The notes under the pieces were generated by a model. That model did no database searches, was not told where the DNA came from, and saw only the letters and a program-made list of their open reading frames with translations. Of a DNA stretch of 64,000 bases, positions 36,817 through 49,728 are shown piece by piece. Every line of letters begins with the position of its first letter. Positions within the stretch are counted from its first letter, which is position 1. The position numbers and the translations under genes were made by a program. The stretch comes from Paramecium octaurelia (taxonomy: Eukaryota; Ciliophora; Oligohymenophorea; Peniculida; Parameciidae): the NCBI GenBank assembly GCA_905182995.1, contig CAJJDP010000157.1, forward strand, positions 187,202 to 251,201. Reading direction: 5' to 3'.

Positions 36817-39800
36817 TCATTTAGAAGCAAACAAAAACTTCTATTGATTGATTGTGCTCTCCAAGATTGTGTTTTCTTTAACAGGGAACATCAGATCAAA
36901 CATTCCTGTTCCTTGAGGCACATTCTATCCAATGATTACTCGTTGAGATGCACCATTCATTGAATCTTACTTTCCTTGGATGGCAGCATTAAAGAAGACG
37001 TCCATAGTTTTTTCAAAGGAGGCAAGCATCAAGGCTGAATTCTTGAGTTAATCTATTCCTTGTCTGGTGAACCCAAGGATTCTTCCTTAGTTGAGTAAAA
37101 ATTGAATAAATACCTTTGAATGTCATCAATTCTGCCAACAATAGGATGTGTCTTATGTCAATGGAAATGCTGTGACTTTACATGGTAGTGTACACTTCAT
37201 TGACAATGCTCTATCTAGCAGCTTCAATTCCAAGAGCACTTTGAATTTCCATGATGTGATTGCTGACTGTTCGTTTCCAATCAATATTGTCCAATCGTAG
37301 GATTTCTTTGAATCCAATACCAGATGCAAACAACCTGGCTTCTCCCTTGACATTCTCCTTATCATCCTTGTCTGTAACCTAGATGACAGTTTACTTGATA
37401 TTTACACAACCGTATATGTGCAACCTCAATAGTTTTCGTTATAGCTCTTTGATCAAGAATAGTAGATTTTCTGATTGCTTCTTCTTAGAATTCTTTTTAA
37501 CCGTGATTCTAATAAATTTGCTATCATATTTGACATCATCAGGTGACAATTTCAACTCTTTTAGAATCAGAGTAGACACATATTTGGGTGTCACAAATTC
37601 TAGTTTCAATCTATTTAGACAATGAAAATCTAATTCTAGTTCTATATAGCAATTATCTGCTGTGTAAATTTCATCCATTTTCTTGAGTATCTACATCAAT
37701 TTGGTTTGCTCTATTTGTATGTTGACATCTTAAGCCTACTAAGCAGATTGGATGACTGCACGATGAGCATACTCATATTGAGGATCTCCAGACTTAGCAA
37801 ACAACTTGGCATGATCCATGACTTGTCGATTGATCAATTTGACATTAATTTGGGGTGTTTTGATGTCCTTACTTGCATTGATGATTTCATTCAGACGAGG
37901 AACACCCTAAGTGATGGACATTCCTGCAACACCAGCAGAATGGAAAGTCTTCAAAGTCATTTGAGTAGCTGGTTCACCAATGGATTGAGATGTGATGGGT
38001 CCCACACTGGTACCAGGTGCCATAACCATGCTTAAGAAGCGTTCCATCCAACTTCTGATGAACCATTACAATTATTTTTCAGAAACCAATTAGTTGGTAC
38101 TCTTAAACAAGGCCAAAACTCTCTTCTTCTCCTTCTCATAGGTGGCTTCATAATTTTCCAAGAATTTCTTGTGTCTCTCCTCTATTATCATAAATAGTTC
38201 ATCCAATTTGATGAGCATCTGTTCTTTATTCAACAATATTTGATTCTTCCTGAGAACAGTGAACGAATTAGTCAAAAGATTCTATAACTTAATAACTTCG
38301 TTTGCATCTTCCACAGCCAGTGGATCTAATCCATCTTCTCCATACCTAAATTGAACAATCTCTTTGGTGTCACAAGAACGCACTGTAAGATCGTAAGCAA
38401 TGTGCAAATCCTCAAGCATCTTCACCAACCTACGCTGCATATATCCAGTAGTGGCTGTCTTGACTGCTGTATCCGTCAAGCCTTCCCTCCCAGCCATATT
38501 GTGGAAATAGAACTCAATTGCATCCATTCCCGTATAAAAGCTATTCTTGACAAAACCTTTGGCCTTGGGATGCAGGATGTCTAAATTGGGATAGCGATCG
38601 CCACAATCCTTGAAGTGTGGGAGTGTCCTTCCTGTAAACCCTTCTGGAACTCTCTTTCCTGATATGACTTACTGTCCCACACAACCAATCATCTGAGCCA
38701 CATTCACATTACTACCCTTGGCACCACACAGATACATAATCAACACCTTGTTATCACTCTTCAATTACTCCTGACACTTCGAACCCACTTACTCCCTCAC
38801 ATCTGAGAGAGTCTTATTCACCTTGGCTTCCAAGGTCTACTCAACTGTCAGCCCAGGATCAGCATCAATCACACTTCTTTAATAGTGTTTGCATTGCAAG
38901 TAACTCTGTTCAGTACTCTGATGGATCTATTCAATCAAAGATTTGGGTGCCATCACGTCCCCAATTCCAATAGTCATTCCATAATGCGATATCCATCTCG
39001 AAGACAATTTAGCGAATCTTTGCATGACTGATGCAGCTATTTACGTCGAATTGTCTCTTATGAGTGCGTAGAACAACCCTAATTTCGAAGCTCCCAGCAC
39101 CTTCTTACCGATATTTCCGCAAACCAATTCACATTTATCAAATACTACATAACCATCACCGGGATCCATCCACAAATAATCCAACTTTCCTTTAAACGCA
39201 TTACTTTCTTTTGCTTCTAAATTCAATACAAGTCTAGTCTTTCGATTTGGTACAAGCAACGAATTGATAACTTACTTTCCTGTCCATAATTATTTAGGTT
39301 TTAGTATTGTTGGAGCTGGCAAATCTATTTGTTCATTCGAATCGGAGAAGGCTGCACAAAATTACATAAATTATTCTCTGGAATAAAAGACATCCTTATT
39401 TGTTATCAACCAGGCAGTGGTAAGGAAATCTTATAGTAAGCAAACAAGGGATTCGCCACTTTTGATGGTTTTGAGATTCTTCTTCACATCCATCAAAATT
39501 AATGCTTCTGATCTTGCCTCGTAGGTTTGTGGTAGATGTATGTTCATTTCATCTCCGTCAAAATCAGCATTGAATGGAGTACACACACATTCATTGAATC
39601 GAAGAGTATGCCACTTGTCCACCCTGGCTCTGAAGGCCATCATAGAAATTCTATGCAAGGACGGTTAACGATTAAAGATGACGATGTCTTCTGATAATAA
39701 GTGTCGATCGACCACATCTCCGATTTTTAACTTAAAGGCCAAATGAGCTCTTCTTGCAAATTGCAAATTGTAATTGACTCCTCCCAATTTAACGAATTTG

Positions 39801-40991
39801 GCACCAGGATAGATGGAGGGTCCATTTTATACGTAGTCTCTCATCTTCTTAATGTTCAAGGCTGTGACAGTCTCAGGTACTGTCAGGATGCAAGCAATAT
39901 GCTATGGAATTGTGACCTAATCAATAGCTAAATTAGGATCTGGAGAGATGACTGAACGCGCAGTGAATTCTGCTCTCTTACCTGATAGATTTCCTCTTAG
40001 TCTTCCTCGCTTCCCCTTGAGTCTCTAATAGATACCACGTATGTCCACCTTCCCGTCCTTGCTTGAGAATTAAGGCAAGCGAGGAGTCTCACTATTGAAG
40101 TAATGGAAGTAGTGTGCTTGAGTCAGGAATTAAGTTTTGAGAATTGACATGCCATCCTTTCCTTCCTTAATCCACTTCTGCAAGAGATCGTTGTGGTAGA
40201 GGATGGTTTTCAACTTCATCGTCAAATCATCCTCGTCTGCCTTGGTGGTATTGCTGAGCATTTTGCTGGGTCTTATATTGTTGGGTGGAGCAGGTATGAT
40301 GGAGGTGATCAGATCAGACAGGTCGTTTAAGAATGGGTTGATGCAAAACAGGAATTGATGTTGTTTGGGGATGTTGCTGAATTGATTCCAGGCATAGAGT
40401 GCATTGATGTCCATGGTGTCCAAGATGATCTTGCCTGCATCTCCTTTGGCTAGTTTTTTGGCTTCTCCGATCTGATTGCAAGAGCAATGGGGACACTCTT
40501 TGTTCGATCGGCATTTCTTGAGGACCTTCTTGAAGACCTTCAGCTGTGCATTGTAGGATCGTGTTTATATGCAATGTACCATCTTTTGGGTCAATTGATT
40601 GATCTCTTCGGGCGTTAACCTCACTTGACCGCATTTCTAGGACTTCAGTTTAATATGATACATAGCACAGGCATTTCAAGCACTTGACCACGTGATTAAA
40701 GAAGCCGAGGTGATAGATTGGCAATTAGAGGGGAATGTACCCAAAATGTCCTGGACATTCATTCAATAATGTGCAACTGCTGCATTGAGTGTCTCGCAAA
40801 CTTTGACCCATGCGCAAATCAAGTGGACCGTGTTCGATATTCTTCCCAGTCATTTTATCGTAATTTTTGTCTCTAAAGATTTTGACTTCTGCTAAATTGA
40901 TAGCATCTTGTGGGGACAATATTGAGTATTGCAATCCTCCTCTATATATATATTGTGGATGATAGTGTTTACATCTTCCTCTTAATGTCAT
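36817..40991 (-). CDS. RPC1: RNA polymerase III largest subunit (1,373 aa)
   Basis: Nearly full-length RPC1 (human is 1,390 aa). N-terminal zinc-binding Cys clusters include CSSC, NECPGH and CLKC...CYKCG. The catalytic metal motif is [12 protein letters not shown]. The funnel and trigger-loop region is [20 protein letters not shown], then [13 protein letters not shown], the Pol III form. The C-terminus has [11 protein letters not shown] and [12 protein letters not shown], also Pol III-like, and there is no Pol II heptad tail. Two introns, 25 nt near the N-terminus and 28 nt near codon 1285, leave 1,374 codons. It transcribes 5S rRNA and tRNA genes in the nucleus. Confidence 0.97.
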
Positions 40992-41036
40992 TTAATTTGA
41001 TGTACATGTTTGGTGAAAGAATATAATTAATATAAG
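40992..41036. promoter_or_regulatory. 45-bp divergent promoter region
   Basis: All the DNA between the start codons of RPC1 (minus) and the importin-alpha-like gene (plus). No motif can be assigned; both core promoters must overlap here or extend into coding DNA. Confidence 0.5.
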
Positions 41037-42690
41037 ATGAATTCGGAGTTGTAAATGAAGAGGGAATAGTTTATGGTTCAAATCAGAAAGCAGGCTCGCG
41101 AGGAGATTTTCTCTAAGAAAAGACAGACGAGCATCGGACAGGATGGGGAAGTGGTGGAGAGGTGCAATCCTGACGAGCTAATCAATTTCATTTATCAGAC
41201 TTATTTGGAGTAGGATTTCAAACATTTAGCTCGCTTGTTAAAACAATACAATTTGAATTATTTGAAATTGTTGGAGGAGTAGAACATAACTGATTTGCCC
41301 GTTCTGAATCAATTTGTCACTCACTTTAGCAGCAATGGCAACAGTTTAAAATTATTCTTCGATATAATTCGAATGAGTGGCATTCCGTTAGAAATCAATC
41401 TGACCTCAGATAGGTTGATGTGCATAATCCAAGTGTTGGTAATCTTGATCAATTTCACCTATTTGGAACGGAAGGATATAGTGGAGAATCTGTTGCAGAA
41501 CGACTTGATCACTCTCCTACTGAAGGATTTGATGAGTAGAATGGTATAATCTGATAAAGTCCAGATTCACTTCGATAGATGGTGTGAGATTCTCGAGAGT
41601 GTAATCAATCTTTACTATGAATTTATCAGATTTGCCTAATTTTGATAAACGTCTAATTCGAATTGGATAATCGGAAAGTATTGACTTTTAGAGAGGAAAT
41701 ACTCAGATCTCAACTATTTAGAGTTTGGTCTAAAATATATCCCAAAAACCCCATAGCGAAGGCATGGAAAGCCATTCTGCTGTTGGAGTGCAAATTGCTG
41801 GAATCCAACGAGATTGATCTCGCTGACATTCCTCATTACAATGTATGATTTTTCACTCATTATGTATAAGTTTAATTGCATCATCTCGCAATGCACCTAC
41901 TTGATAGACAAGGTGCATATGGAGGATGAGAATCTCTATAAGAGAGTGTTGGAGATCTTGTAGAAGTTGTCTGAATTCAAAGTCGCCTCAGCTCTGACCT
42001 TGACCTTGACCAAGTTCGTTTGGGAGAAGATCCTGAAATTGAATCTGTTCCCGAACAAGTTCTTTTCGATCTTCGCCAATTTCCTCGCAGAAAAGGATAA
42101 TGATCATTACATCCTTCAGTATTTGATCGACATCGGTTTGATTGAATCCATGATCAACTCGTTAATGAATCTCGCAGATGTCTCCTTAATCGAAATAATC
42201 TACAGGTGCTTCAATAACATACTTTACTATCCTCACGCCTTCATTGCTGAAAAAGCAATCTCAGTGTTTCTACCCTTCCTTCACAATTACTTCAACCAAT
42301 CTTCAATCCTCAAGTAGGAACTTTGCATGGAATACCTATTCCTACTATAAACCCTCGTTGTCCATTAGTAATTGTCAGACTACCACCTGAACGAGATCTT
42401 CATTAACCTCGATTGCTTGAAATACGTTAGCTAGATGTAATTGTTGTCGAAATCAATATAGGTTGCTTTTGTGTACCTGCTTGACCAAATAGATCGCTGA
42501 GTTGTTCATTACATTCCCTAAGTTACCAGGGGAATTTAAGTCGATCATCCTGGAGAAGGTGGATGATTATGGCTTTGTGGAGATTCTGAACAACCAAGCT
42601 ACCATGAGTAAGGACGATGGAAGCATCAACTTAATATTGAACCTGATACAATTATGGGAACAGAGCGAGTAGGAAGTAGTTATAACCTGA
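41037..42690 (+). CDS. Importin alpha-like nuclear import receptor (521 aa)
   Basis: The N-terminal basic helix IRKQAREEIFSKKRQ fits the importin-beta-binding (IBB) domain. The rest is all-helical and of importin-alpha length (about 520 aa), consistent with ARM repeats, although individual repeats are diverged. Three introns of 29, 28 and 31 nt give 522 codons. Family role: adaptor that carries NLS cargo into the nucleus together with importin beta. Assignment rests on the IBB motif, size and helical repeats; NLS-pocket Trp/Asn pairs are not obvious. Confidence 0.75.
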
Positions 42691-42759
42691 TGTTGCAGTT
42701 GAGAGTATTTTAATATTTATGATATAACTTACAATTAAGTATAAATAAAATTTATAATC

Positions 42760-45185
42760 ATGCAACTCAGAAGGGAAAGAATCCATCATCATGGCAAAAC
42801 CAATAAGGACATCAAGTAAGACTGCAATTAAAGTGTAGATACATTTCCAAGGTGAGTGAGAGTGGGGATCAGACTGAATTGGAGAGACCCAGAATCCAGT
42901 CATTAAATAGTTCCAACAAGAAGAACTTCCCTCAATTGTTGGAGAGTCGTAGAAAGATGATATCCAGTTTTGTAGACCCTGTTGCTGAAACCATGAGTTT
43001 CACAAAAAAGAAATATGATCACCATCAGATCGGTTATCCGAGGTAAACTCAATTGGAAGACCAATCCAAACGACCATTTTGCGGAGATTCTAATGTGCAC
43101 TATAATCGAAAGGACATCTCAAGGAATTTTGACAAAGCGGATGACCAGAATTCGGGGGACAAAGCCAAGTTGGCAAATCAAAAGATGGAGGAGAATGCGA
43201 AAGGCATTCAAGAAACACAACTGGTCGGATTGGAAAACAAAGTAACTTTGGAGGGCAAGGTGGATTTGGAGAAGGTGAGAGATATCAAGAGATCCATTCG
43301 AAGAAGATATGCAAATAGGAAGAACTTCCAAAAGATTTTCAATTCTTGGGATGAAGATGCTAATGGAGCCATCAGTGTTAAGAACTTGTACAACATGGTC
43401 AACAGGATGGGCATTAATATCAATCAAGACGAAGCTAAGGTGTTGTTGGCTAGTGCGGATAAGGATGGATCAAATGATTTGGGAATGGATGAATTTATGG
43501 ATCTCATATTTAACGATAAGGACATTCTGAACGTGGATCTCAAATAACTAGATACCACCGATAAGAATACTGCCATCAATATTTTGATCTAAGATGCTTA
43601 GTTGGCTCATCAGAGGAAGCATCACAATCAAATAAATATCATACTTAAGAATAGGGTATTAATGGTGTGTGTATTCTTGAATAGCAATTGAAATTGGGAT
43701 AGTGGCTGTTGGAAGCTGATGAGAAGCAAGAAGGCTTTTTGAGTCAGAAGAAATTCGAGGAGGTGGTAAAGAAGTTGAGGATTGACGAGAAGATCTTAAG
43801 CAATGAGGACATTAAGGAGTTGGCTAGCAATTTTAGGGGAGACAATCAATTTATTGATTACAAACAATTCATCACTCATTTGAAATAGTTTCAATTGAAA
43901 GAGGAAGTTTATGTAAATATATTATAGCTATTGATCAGGATGATCCATACGCTCTCAAGGAAAAGATTGAATTAATTAAGAATAAATAGGATAAATAGAA
44001 GTATTAAAATATTACATTATGTAGATTTCGAATCAATGTTTTTGATCTCACTAAAGTGAATGGGTGGCATCTGGAAAGAATGAGATATCGAGCCAATAAT
44101 ATGATCAATAAATTAAAGAAGTATCTCCCAGATAAAGAGAATTTCCAAGAGTATTTGCAGGAGAAGGTCAATGGAGATACAATCAATCAAAAGGAATTCA
44201 ATAAATTAGTTGTCCAATTCCTCAATAGTGTAAATGAAACGCATCATAAATTCGACATTGAATCTCTCTTGAGTGTTGTTCAATTCAATCAATATAATAC
44301 ATAATCCAAATCTGAAGTATTGAGAATTCTTTACGAGTATAAATATCTAATTATATAAGCGAAAATGATGATGACTTTTTCGAAAGAGCACAACAATAGA
44401 TCAAGTAACCCCCGCCTCCTCAAGATAAGGCGATCTTACAAGGATCACTACCTGAAGAAACCAAAGATACTCAATCAGAAATTACTAAGAGTTATTACTG
44501 CAGAGATCTTGGCTTGTCCATGAACTTGCCAAATATAAGGAAGCAAGTCCAGGCTGTTCTAAGGAAAGTGGATGATTAAATATTTAATAAGAGAGAGAAA
44601 CAATTGAAGATATTTAAGGAATTCGATGTAGATCAGGATGGTTATGTTTCATAAGTAGATTTGTAACAAAGAATGAAACACATTTTGACTTAGGATGAAA
44701 TACGTTTACTAATTTAATATATCGATCCAGAGAATAAGGGATTCTCAAATTTCACAGAGTTTTCATCAAAGATTAGGAATGGGATGACCATTCTGGATGA
44801 GAATGGGGCTCAATTAATCAACGTCAACACCCAACCGAGCAAAACCACCATCATAGCGGCTACTTCATTTCTACCTGAATTGTAAAAGTCTATTGATGAA
44901 TTCAAAAAACCCTTCATTGCCTCTAAGAACAGATCTGATTATAAACCGTCGACAAGATACGGAGCAACACCTTGTTTGAAGGATACCTTTGCGAATATTG
45001 TTCCTTTAGAGAAGAGTGGTCTATGGGCATCGGCAGAATAAAGATTCAGTAAGAACAGGGAAGAGTACTAGAAGGAAGAGAAGAAGTTAAAGGAGTTTAG
45101 ATAGGAGTAGAAGCTGGAGAGAATTAGAAGTTATCAATAGGAGATAAGGGGTAGAATTAAATCATAAGATGATTTCCAAAAATGA
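42760..45185 (+). CDS. Multi-EF-hand coiled-coil protein (766 aa)
   Basis: Five introns (23, 29, 26, 24 and 23 nt) join one frame of 767 codons. EF-hand loops are DEDANGAISVKN, DKDGSNDLGMDE and DVDQDGYVSQVD, with a further degenerate one (DPENKGFSNFTE). Helical regions lie between them, with a Pro-rich linker (QPPPPQ) and a charged C-terminal coiled coil (EEKKLKEFRQEQKLERI). The architecture resembles ciliary EF-hand proteins, but no specific ortholog is claimed. A Ca2+ sensor or structural role is inferred. Confidence 0.85.
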
Positions 45186-45372
45186 ACAGCAATTTTAAAT
45201 GATATATATTTATGTATTCATTACGCACTATGATCTATTTAAAGATATTTAAGGGTAGGCGTCAAAGGTAGGCATCAAAGGAAAGAAAAGACAATGGAGA
45301 AAGGAAAATAGAAGAGAGAGAAAAAAGGGATTAGAATGAGATAATTCGCAATATCTCATAATTCAATCAATA

Positions 45373-46463
45373 TCACTGATGTTATTTTTCTTCTACACCT
45401 GTCTCTTTGAGTTGTTTGAATAGCAGTGAAGCCTCAGGGATCTTTGAGAACTCGATGCAGAATCCTTGTATTTCAGTGAACATTTTTTTGGGATCTAGGG
45501 TTTTTGATTTGATGAGGGTTTTGATGAAAACAGCTACCAATCTCACATATCTGGACACCATCTATTGTTTGGGCTGTTGTTTAGGAATAATGTGTACTTG
45601 CAATTATTCACAATACTGGATGCACTGGGACAGATACATGTGGAGGAAGGCTTCAGGCAATTTGATGGAATTGGAGAGTTTGTTGACAACTTCCAAACTC
45701 TGTAGTGAAATCTTCATTTGGATCAAGCATTCGAAGTATTCATGGATGCTGATTCCGCATTGATTGATGCGAGCCAACAGGAAGCTTGACAGATCGGGAT
45801 TGAATTCAATAAGGTTGGGGAGTTGATTGGGAGTGATTCCGCTTTCCAAGACAAGTCTCTGATCTTGATTGAGAAGATCAATGGTTTCCTATGCTTCCCT
45901 CTGAGACAATTTGGATTGTTGAGCTTTCAGGAGATTCTCCTTGATTCTTACTAGTGGCTCTTGGCTGACTTCAATGGTATAATCCCAGAGAGGATCAGCC
46001 AATTGAAGGGTGATCCAATTAAATGTGGATGGAGTTGTAGTTGGTACCGGTCGTAGATAATCAACTGAAAAGGAGGTGAAGATGTGTTCAAGAGCATTTC
46101 GTAATGATGGACATTGAATCACAGCTCTCATGGTTTGGGGTTGATGATTAATTAATTAGGTTGAAGTACTCCATTCATCAACAAGTTATCTCAGATTACA
46201 TTACCCGCACTCTAAATTAAGTTATATAGCGAAACCTATTCCTTATTCAACACAAGTCTCTTCTCCAAAGCGTTGCCACACTGCGTTTCATCTCCTGCAA
46301 AGTATAGACACACTATCCGTTGTGATGGAGTCAAAGATGCGACATCAATGACTTAGTTTAGAATCCACGGCTCTGGGAGGGACTTACGATAGCTCTCTAG
46401 AGTGCCATCATTGATACTCTTTAGAAAGTCATACACTTGGTCGATTTGATTTTTAGAAATCAT
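45373..46463 (-). CDS. CNOT11: CNOT11 homolog, CCR4-NOT subunit (354 aa)
   Basis: The C-terminal half matches CNOT11: ITPNQLPNLIEFNP, HEYFECLIQMKISLQSLEVV, NKLSNSIKLPEAF, LHMYLSQCIQYCEQ, RYVRLVAVFIKTLI and IQGFCIEFSKIPEASLLFK. The N-terminal half (MISKNQIDQVYDFLKS...) is more divergent. A 26-nt intron (gtttcgc...tagag) is the only one that makes 355 codons and joins both frames, though a rival splice in this AT-rich stretch is possible. CNOT11 anchors the CNOT10 module of the CCR4-NOT deadenylase. The start is 20 bp from the helicase stop. Confidence 0.92.
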
Positions 46464-46483
46464 TTTTAATTGTATTAATACGT

Positions 46484-49400
46484 TCATTATTATTCCTTTT
46501 TCTTTTTTGCCAATTCAATCAGATGTTAAATCATTCTCTTACTTTACTATTCGATGTTGAAGGCCTCGTCCCTCTCAGTCTCCTCATTCTACCCGTTCAA
46601 ATACTTGATCAATCTGTCGAAGGTCTTATCCCCCAAATATGCATTGGCTGTCCATGAAACACCGACACGACCTATAAAACTTTGGATTTAACTTCAATAC
46701 CAGCTCTTCCTATCAACTGAAACAAGGCGCCGACGGATCGCTTTTCTGCCATCTCATCAAATACAATGACGTGATTCAAGGGGTAATTGACACCATAGCA
46801 CATAGAATCATCTGAAATAATCAGAGCCAATTGCCCGTTTGATGCCAACTTCTACACCTCCTCATAATAATCAATGTCCAATTCGGATTACTAATAAAAG
46901 ATTCATGCAATTTAAAATACCTTTTCTGTATAGGCTGCAATTCCAGAGAAGAGATACAACATAATGTCATCCGGGATATCAAGTTGATAGTTGATTCCCT
47001 CCAGCGAGAATGCCTTTCTGGCTCTGTATTGTTCTAGATACAAGGGATCATTGGTAACGAATTTCTAATTGAGAATTATTGCTTACTTTGTAATGTTCCA
47101 ATGTATTTATTTTCAAGAAGTCAGGAAATGCTATTGTCAACTTCATGCCTTCTTGTAAGGCTTGGATTTGTTTGGATCTCTCGTCCTCGTTATCGATTTC
47201 TCTTTCCTTCTTCTGGATTTCCTTCTCCAAATACTCGTGTTATTTTAGATATTGTTTCACGTATTCTGAAGCTGGAGCACACTTCTTGAGGAGTTTGTGG
47301 AATTTGGCTCTGATGAACTCGACTGGCTTGTTTACAGCAATCAAACAACCCCCCAAGAATTTATGAGCCATATTGCCACCCAACTGTCTAATATCTAACT
47401 TGTGATATGGAGCTGTGAACTTCATTTTGTCCTCATCATCTATTTCGATTGTATATGTGTATTTTGATTTTGGCTTTTATTATTGCTACTATTGTAATTA
47501 CGAATTATCTTCGGTCTAATTTACTGCTCCTGTATCCTCAACTTCCTCATACACGTATTCGTATTCGTACTCATATTCTCCCTCCTCTTCTTCTTATGGT
47601 TATTCTCCTCCCTCTTACTCTTGTTCAGCTAATTCTTATAGTTGAACAACGTCCTGTTTTTCTGAACACACTTTCTTAAATGATTCATCATCGACTGTTA
47701 ACAATATCTTCAATAACTCAATGCTCTTTCTTTATACAAATTCTTGAGTGATGATATCGAATGTTTCAAAATCTTCGATGTTGGCTATTCCACATCCCTT
47801 CATTCTATCATACAACTCACAATAAGCATTGGCATTGTAGCACCTCTTCATAAATGGGTTCTTCTCCAATCTATCCAAGATTTCAGCCAATTGCTATTTG
47901 TTCTATGCCTAATAATGTGGCAAGAACTTGTGACCACTATGAGAAAAGACCTAACAACCAATATGGAATTGAGAATCATGGACCACAGGGATATCAATCT
48001 CTGAAATTTGAGCCTTCCTGTAAAGCTTGATGAAACTTGGGATTTTCTCAGGAGGTGGCAACGTAGCACTTGATAATATCGTAATGGGGGGAGCTCGACG
48101 AATTATGTCAATCAATATCTTGGTCACTTCGGCATCTGCAAAATCAGCATCAACTGTGGGTTCATCGATAAACAAAATGTAATCCTTTCCATGCTTGGCT
48201 GGATTATGAGACACCAATTTACGATCCTTACCCTACCATCTAACTACTTGCTTCTCCCTTTCTGACAAGGTGTGTTTCTCCTTCAACAACTCCAAGGTAG
48301 TCTTGAAGTCAGCCACAACCAAAGTTGGGAATTCCTCCTGTCTATTTTACCAGGAATTGACTAATCTTGGACATTCAGCATATCCTAAATCAGAATCCAG
48401 CTTGGAACTCTATGAATCCTTCCACATGGATGCAATAGCAAATTTCAATTTCCTCTCATACGCAGCAGCACCTACTTAGGTTCTCACGGTATCCAAAGGA
48501 CAACAATACAAAAATTAGACTTCTCTGGGATTCCTATATCCTAGATTCTTCAATTAATTATAGGCATTGTTTTCTTGAAGTGCATAGCTATCCCTCAAGC
48601 GTGCCAAGTATTAAGCAATGGCCACACTCAACACAGTCTTACCTGTACCAACCATAGTACTAAAGAAGATCAAGGAGGGCTTTTCTGCTTTCTTCAAGAT
48701 TTCCAAGAGGTTTTCCTATGACTTATATGGACGCACATCAGTTCTGATGAATGCTTGATTTAAATCTGTATCGATGACCAATTTTGGATACTTATTAAAC
48801 AAGACTCTGTTTGAGAAACCAAAGTTCTTGTACAACTCTTTGAGTTTGTATCTGAGATCCTCGACTGCTTGAGGTGCCAATCTTTCCTTCTTTGTCTCAT
48901 CCAAATAGGATTGACCCTCGTATTCCTTGTAGTTGAGATAGACATTTTTCAGAAAATAGATTAATTCGAAGGCGTATTCATCCCTGAATTTGGAGTGGAT
49001 GTGACACTTGATCAATTGAGTGGCATAGATCATCAAGGCTGAGAACTTGAGTTCCATCCATTTCAAGGATTTGATACGTTTACTTGCTTATTCAGTTTTA
49101 AGAAATTCATTTTCCTTAGGCTTTAAATCCTGATTTAAAATGATCAATCCCATCTATTGTAACATCTTCACCGTTTGATCATTAACCTTGTCCTTCGACA
49201 ACTCAATACGCATCAAATCTTCCTTCTTGACTGCATTCTTACCACCCTTCTTACCCTATGCCTGCTTCTTCTCCTCCTATTTGGGATTGCCATCATCAAT
49301 CTTGCTCAGAATGCCATACTCGACCAATTTTGGTCTCAGGTACTTCAAGTACAAGTCTTGACCCACACAAATTTCGTAGATGACATTCGATTTCTAAACC

Positions 49401-49696
49401 TCCTATTATTACGGCGCTTACTCTGGTTTCTTCTGCTTACCACCCTTTTACTTGCTATTATCCTTCTCCTTCTGCACAACCTCCGCGACTGCTTATTTCT
49501 CGATCAAATCCTCTGCACTGTTATTACCCAATTATTGTAGTGTAGACAAGACTCTTGTCTCAAATTAGCTGAAATTCTTCTTTTCTATTTTCTCCCATTG
49601 CTCTTTGACAAACTTACCAAAACGAGTGTTCGTCGTCTAATCCTTTTGTTCATATTCTTCCTCATTTGGCACGTATTGATCCTCGATTTGCTACAT
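46484..49696 (-). CDS. SF2 DExD/H-type helicase-like protein (1,043 aa)
   Basis: Superfamily 2 motifs in order: FFSTMVGTGKTVLS (motif I, about residue 330), FIDEPTVDAD (motif II, DEPT in place of DExH/D), ILSSATLPPP (motif III), CYGVNYPLNHVIVF (motif V region) and LFQLIGRAGRVGVSW (motif VI). The N-terminal third is helical and Lys/Gln-rich, and an acidic Glu/Tyr-rich insert (about residues 700-740) splits the two lobes. Three introns of 22, 30 and 29 nt near the 3' end leave 1,044 codons. The QLIGRAGR form recalls Ski2-like enzymes, but the DEPT box and domain layout are unusual. RNA is the likely but unproven substrate. Confidence 0.88.
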
Positions 49697-49728
49697 ATTT
49701 TAATTAATATCTTCATGACCTTAATTAT
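49697..49728. promoter_or_regulatory. 32-bp divergent promoter region
   Basis: Separates the helicase start (minus) from the start of the plus-strand hypothetical gene. AT-rich; no motif recognised. Confidence 0.45.
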
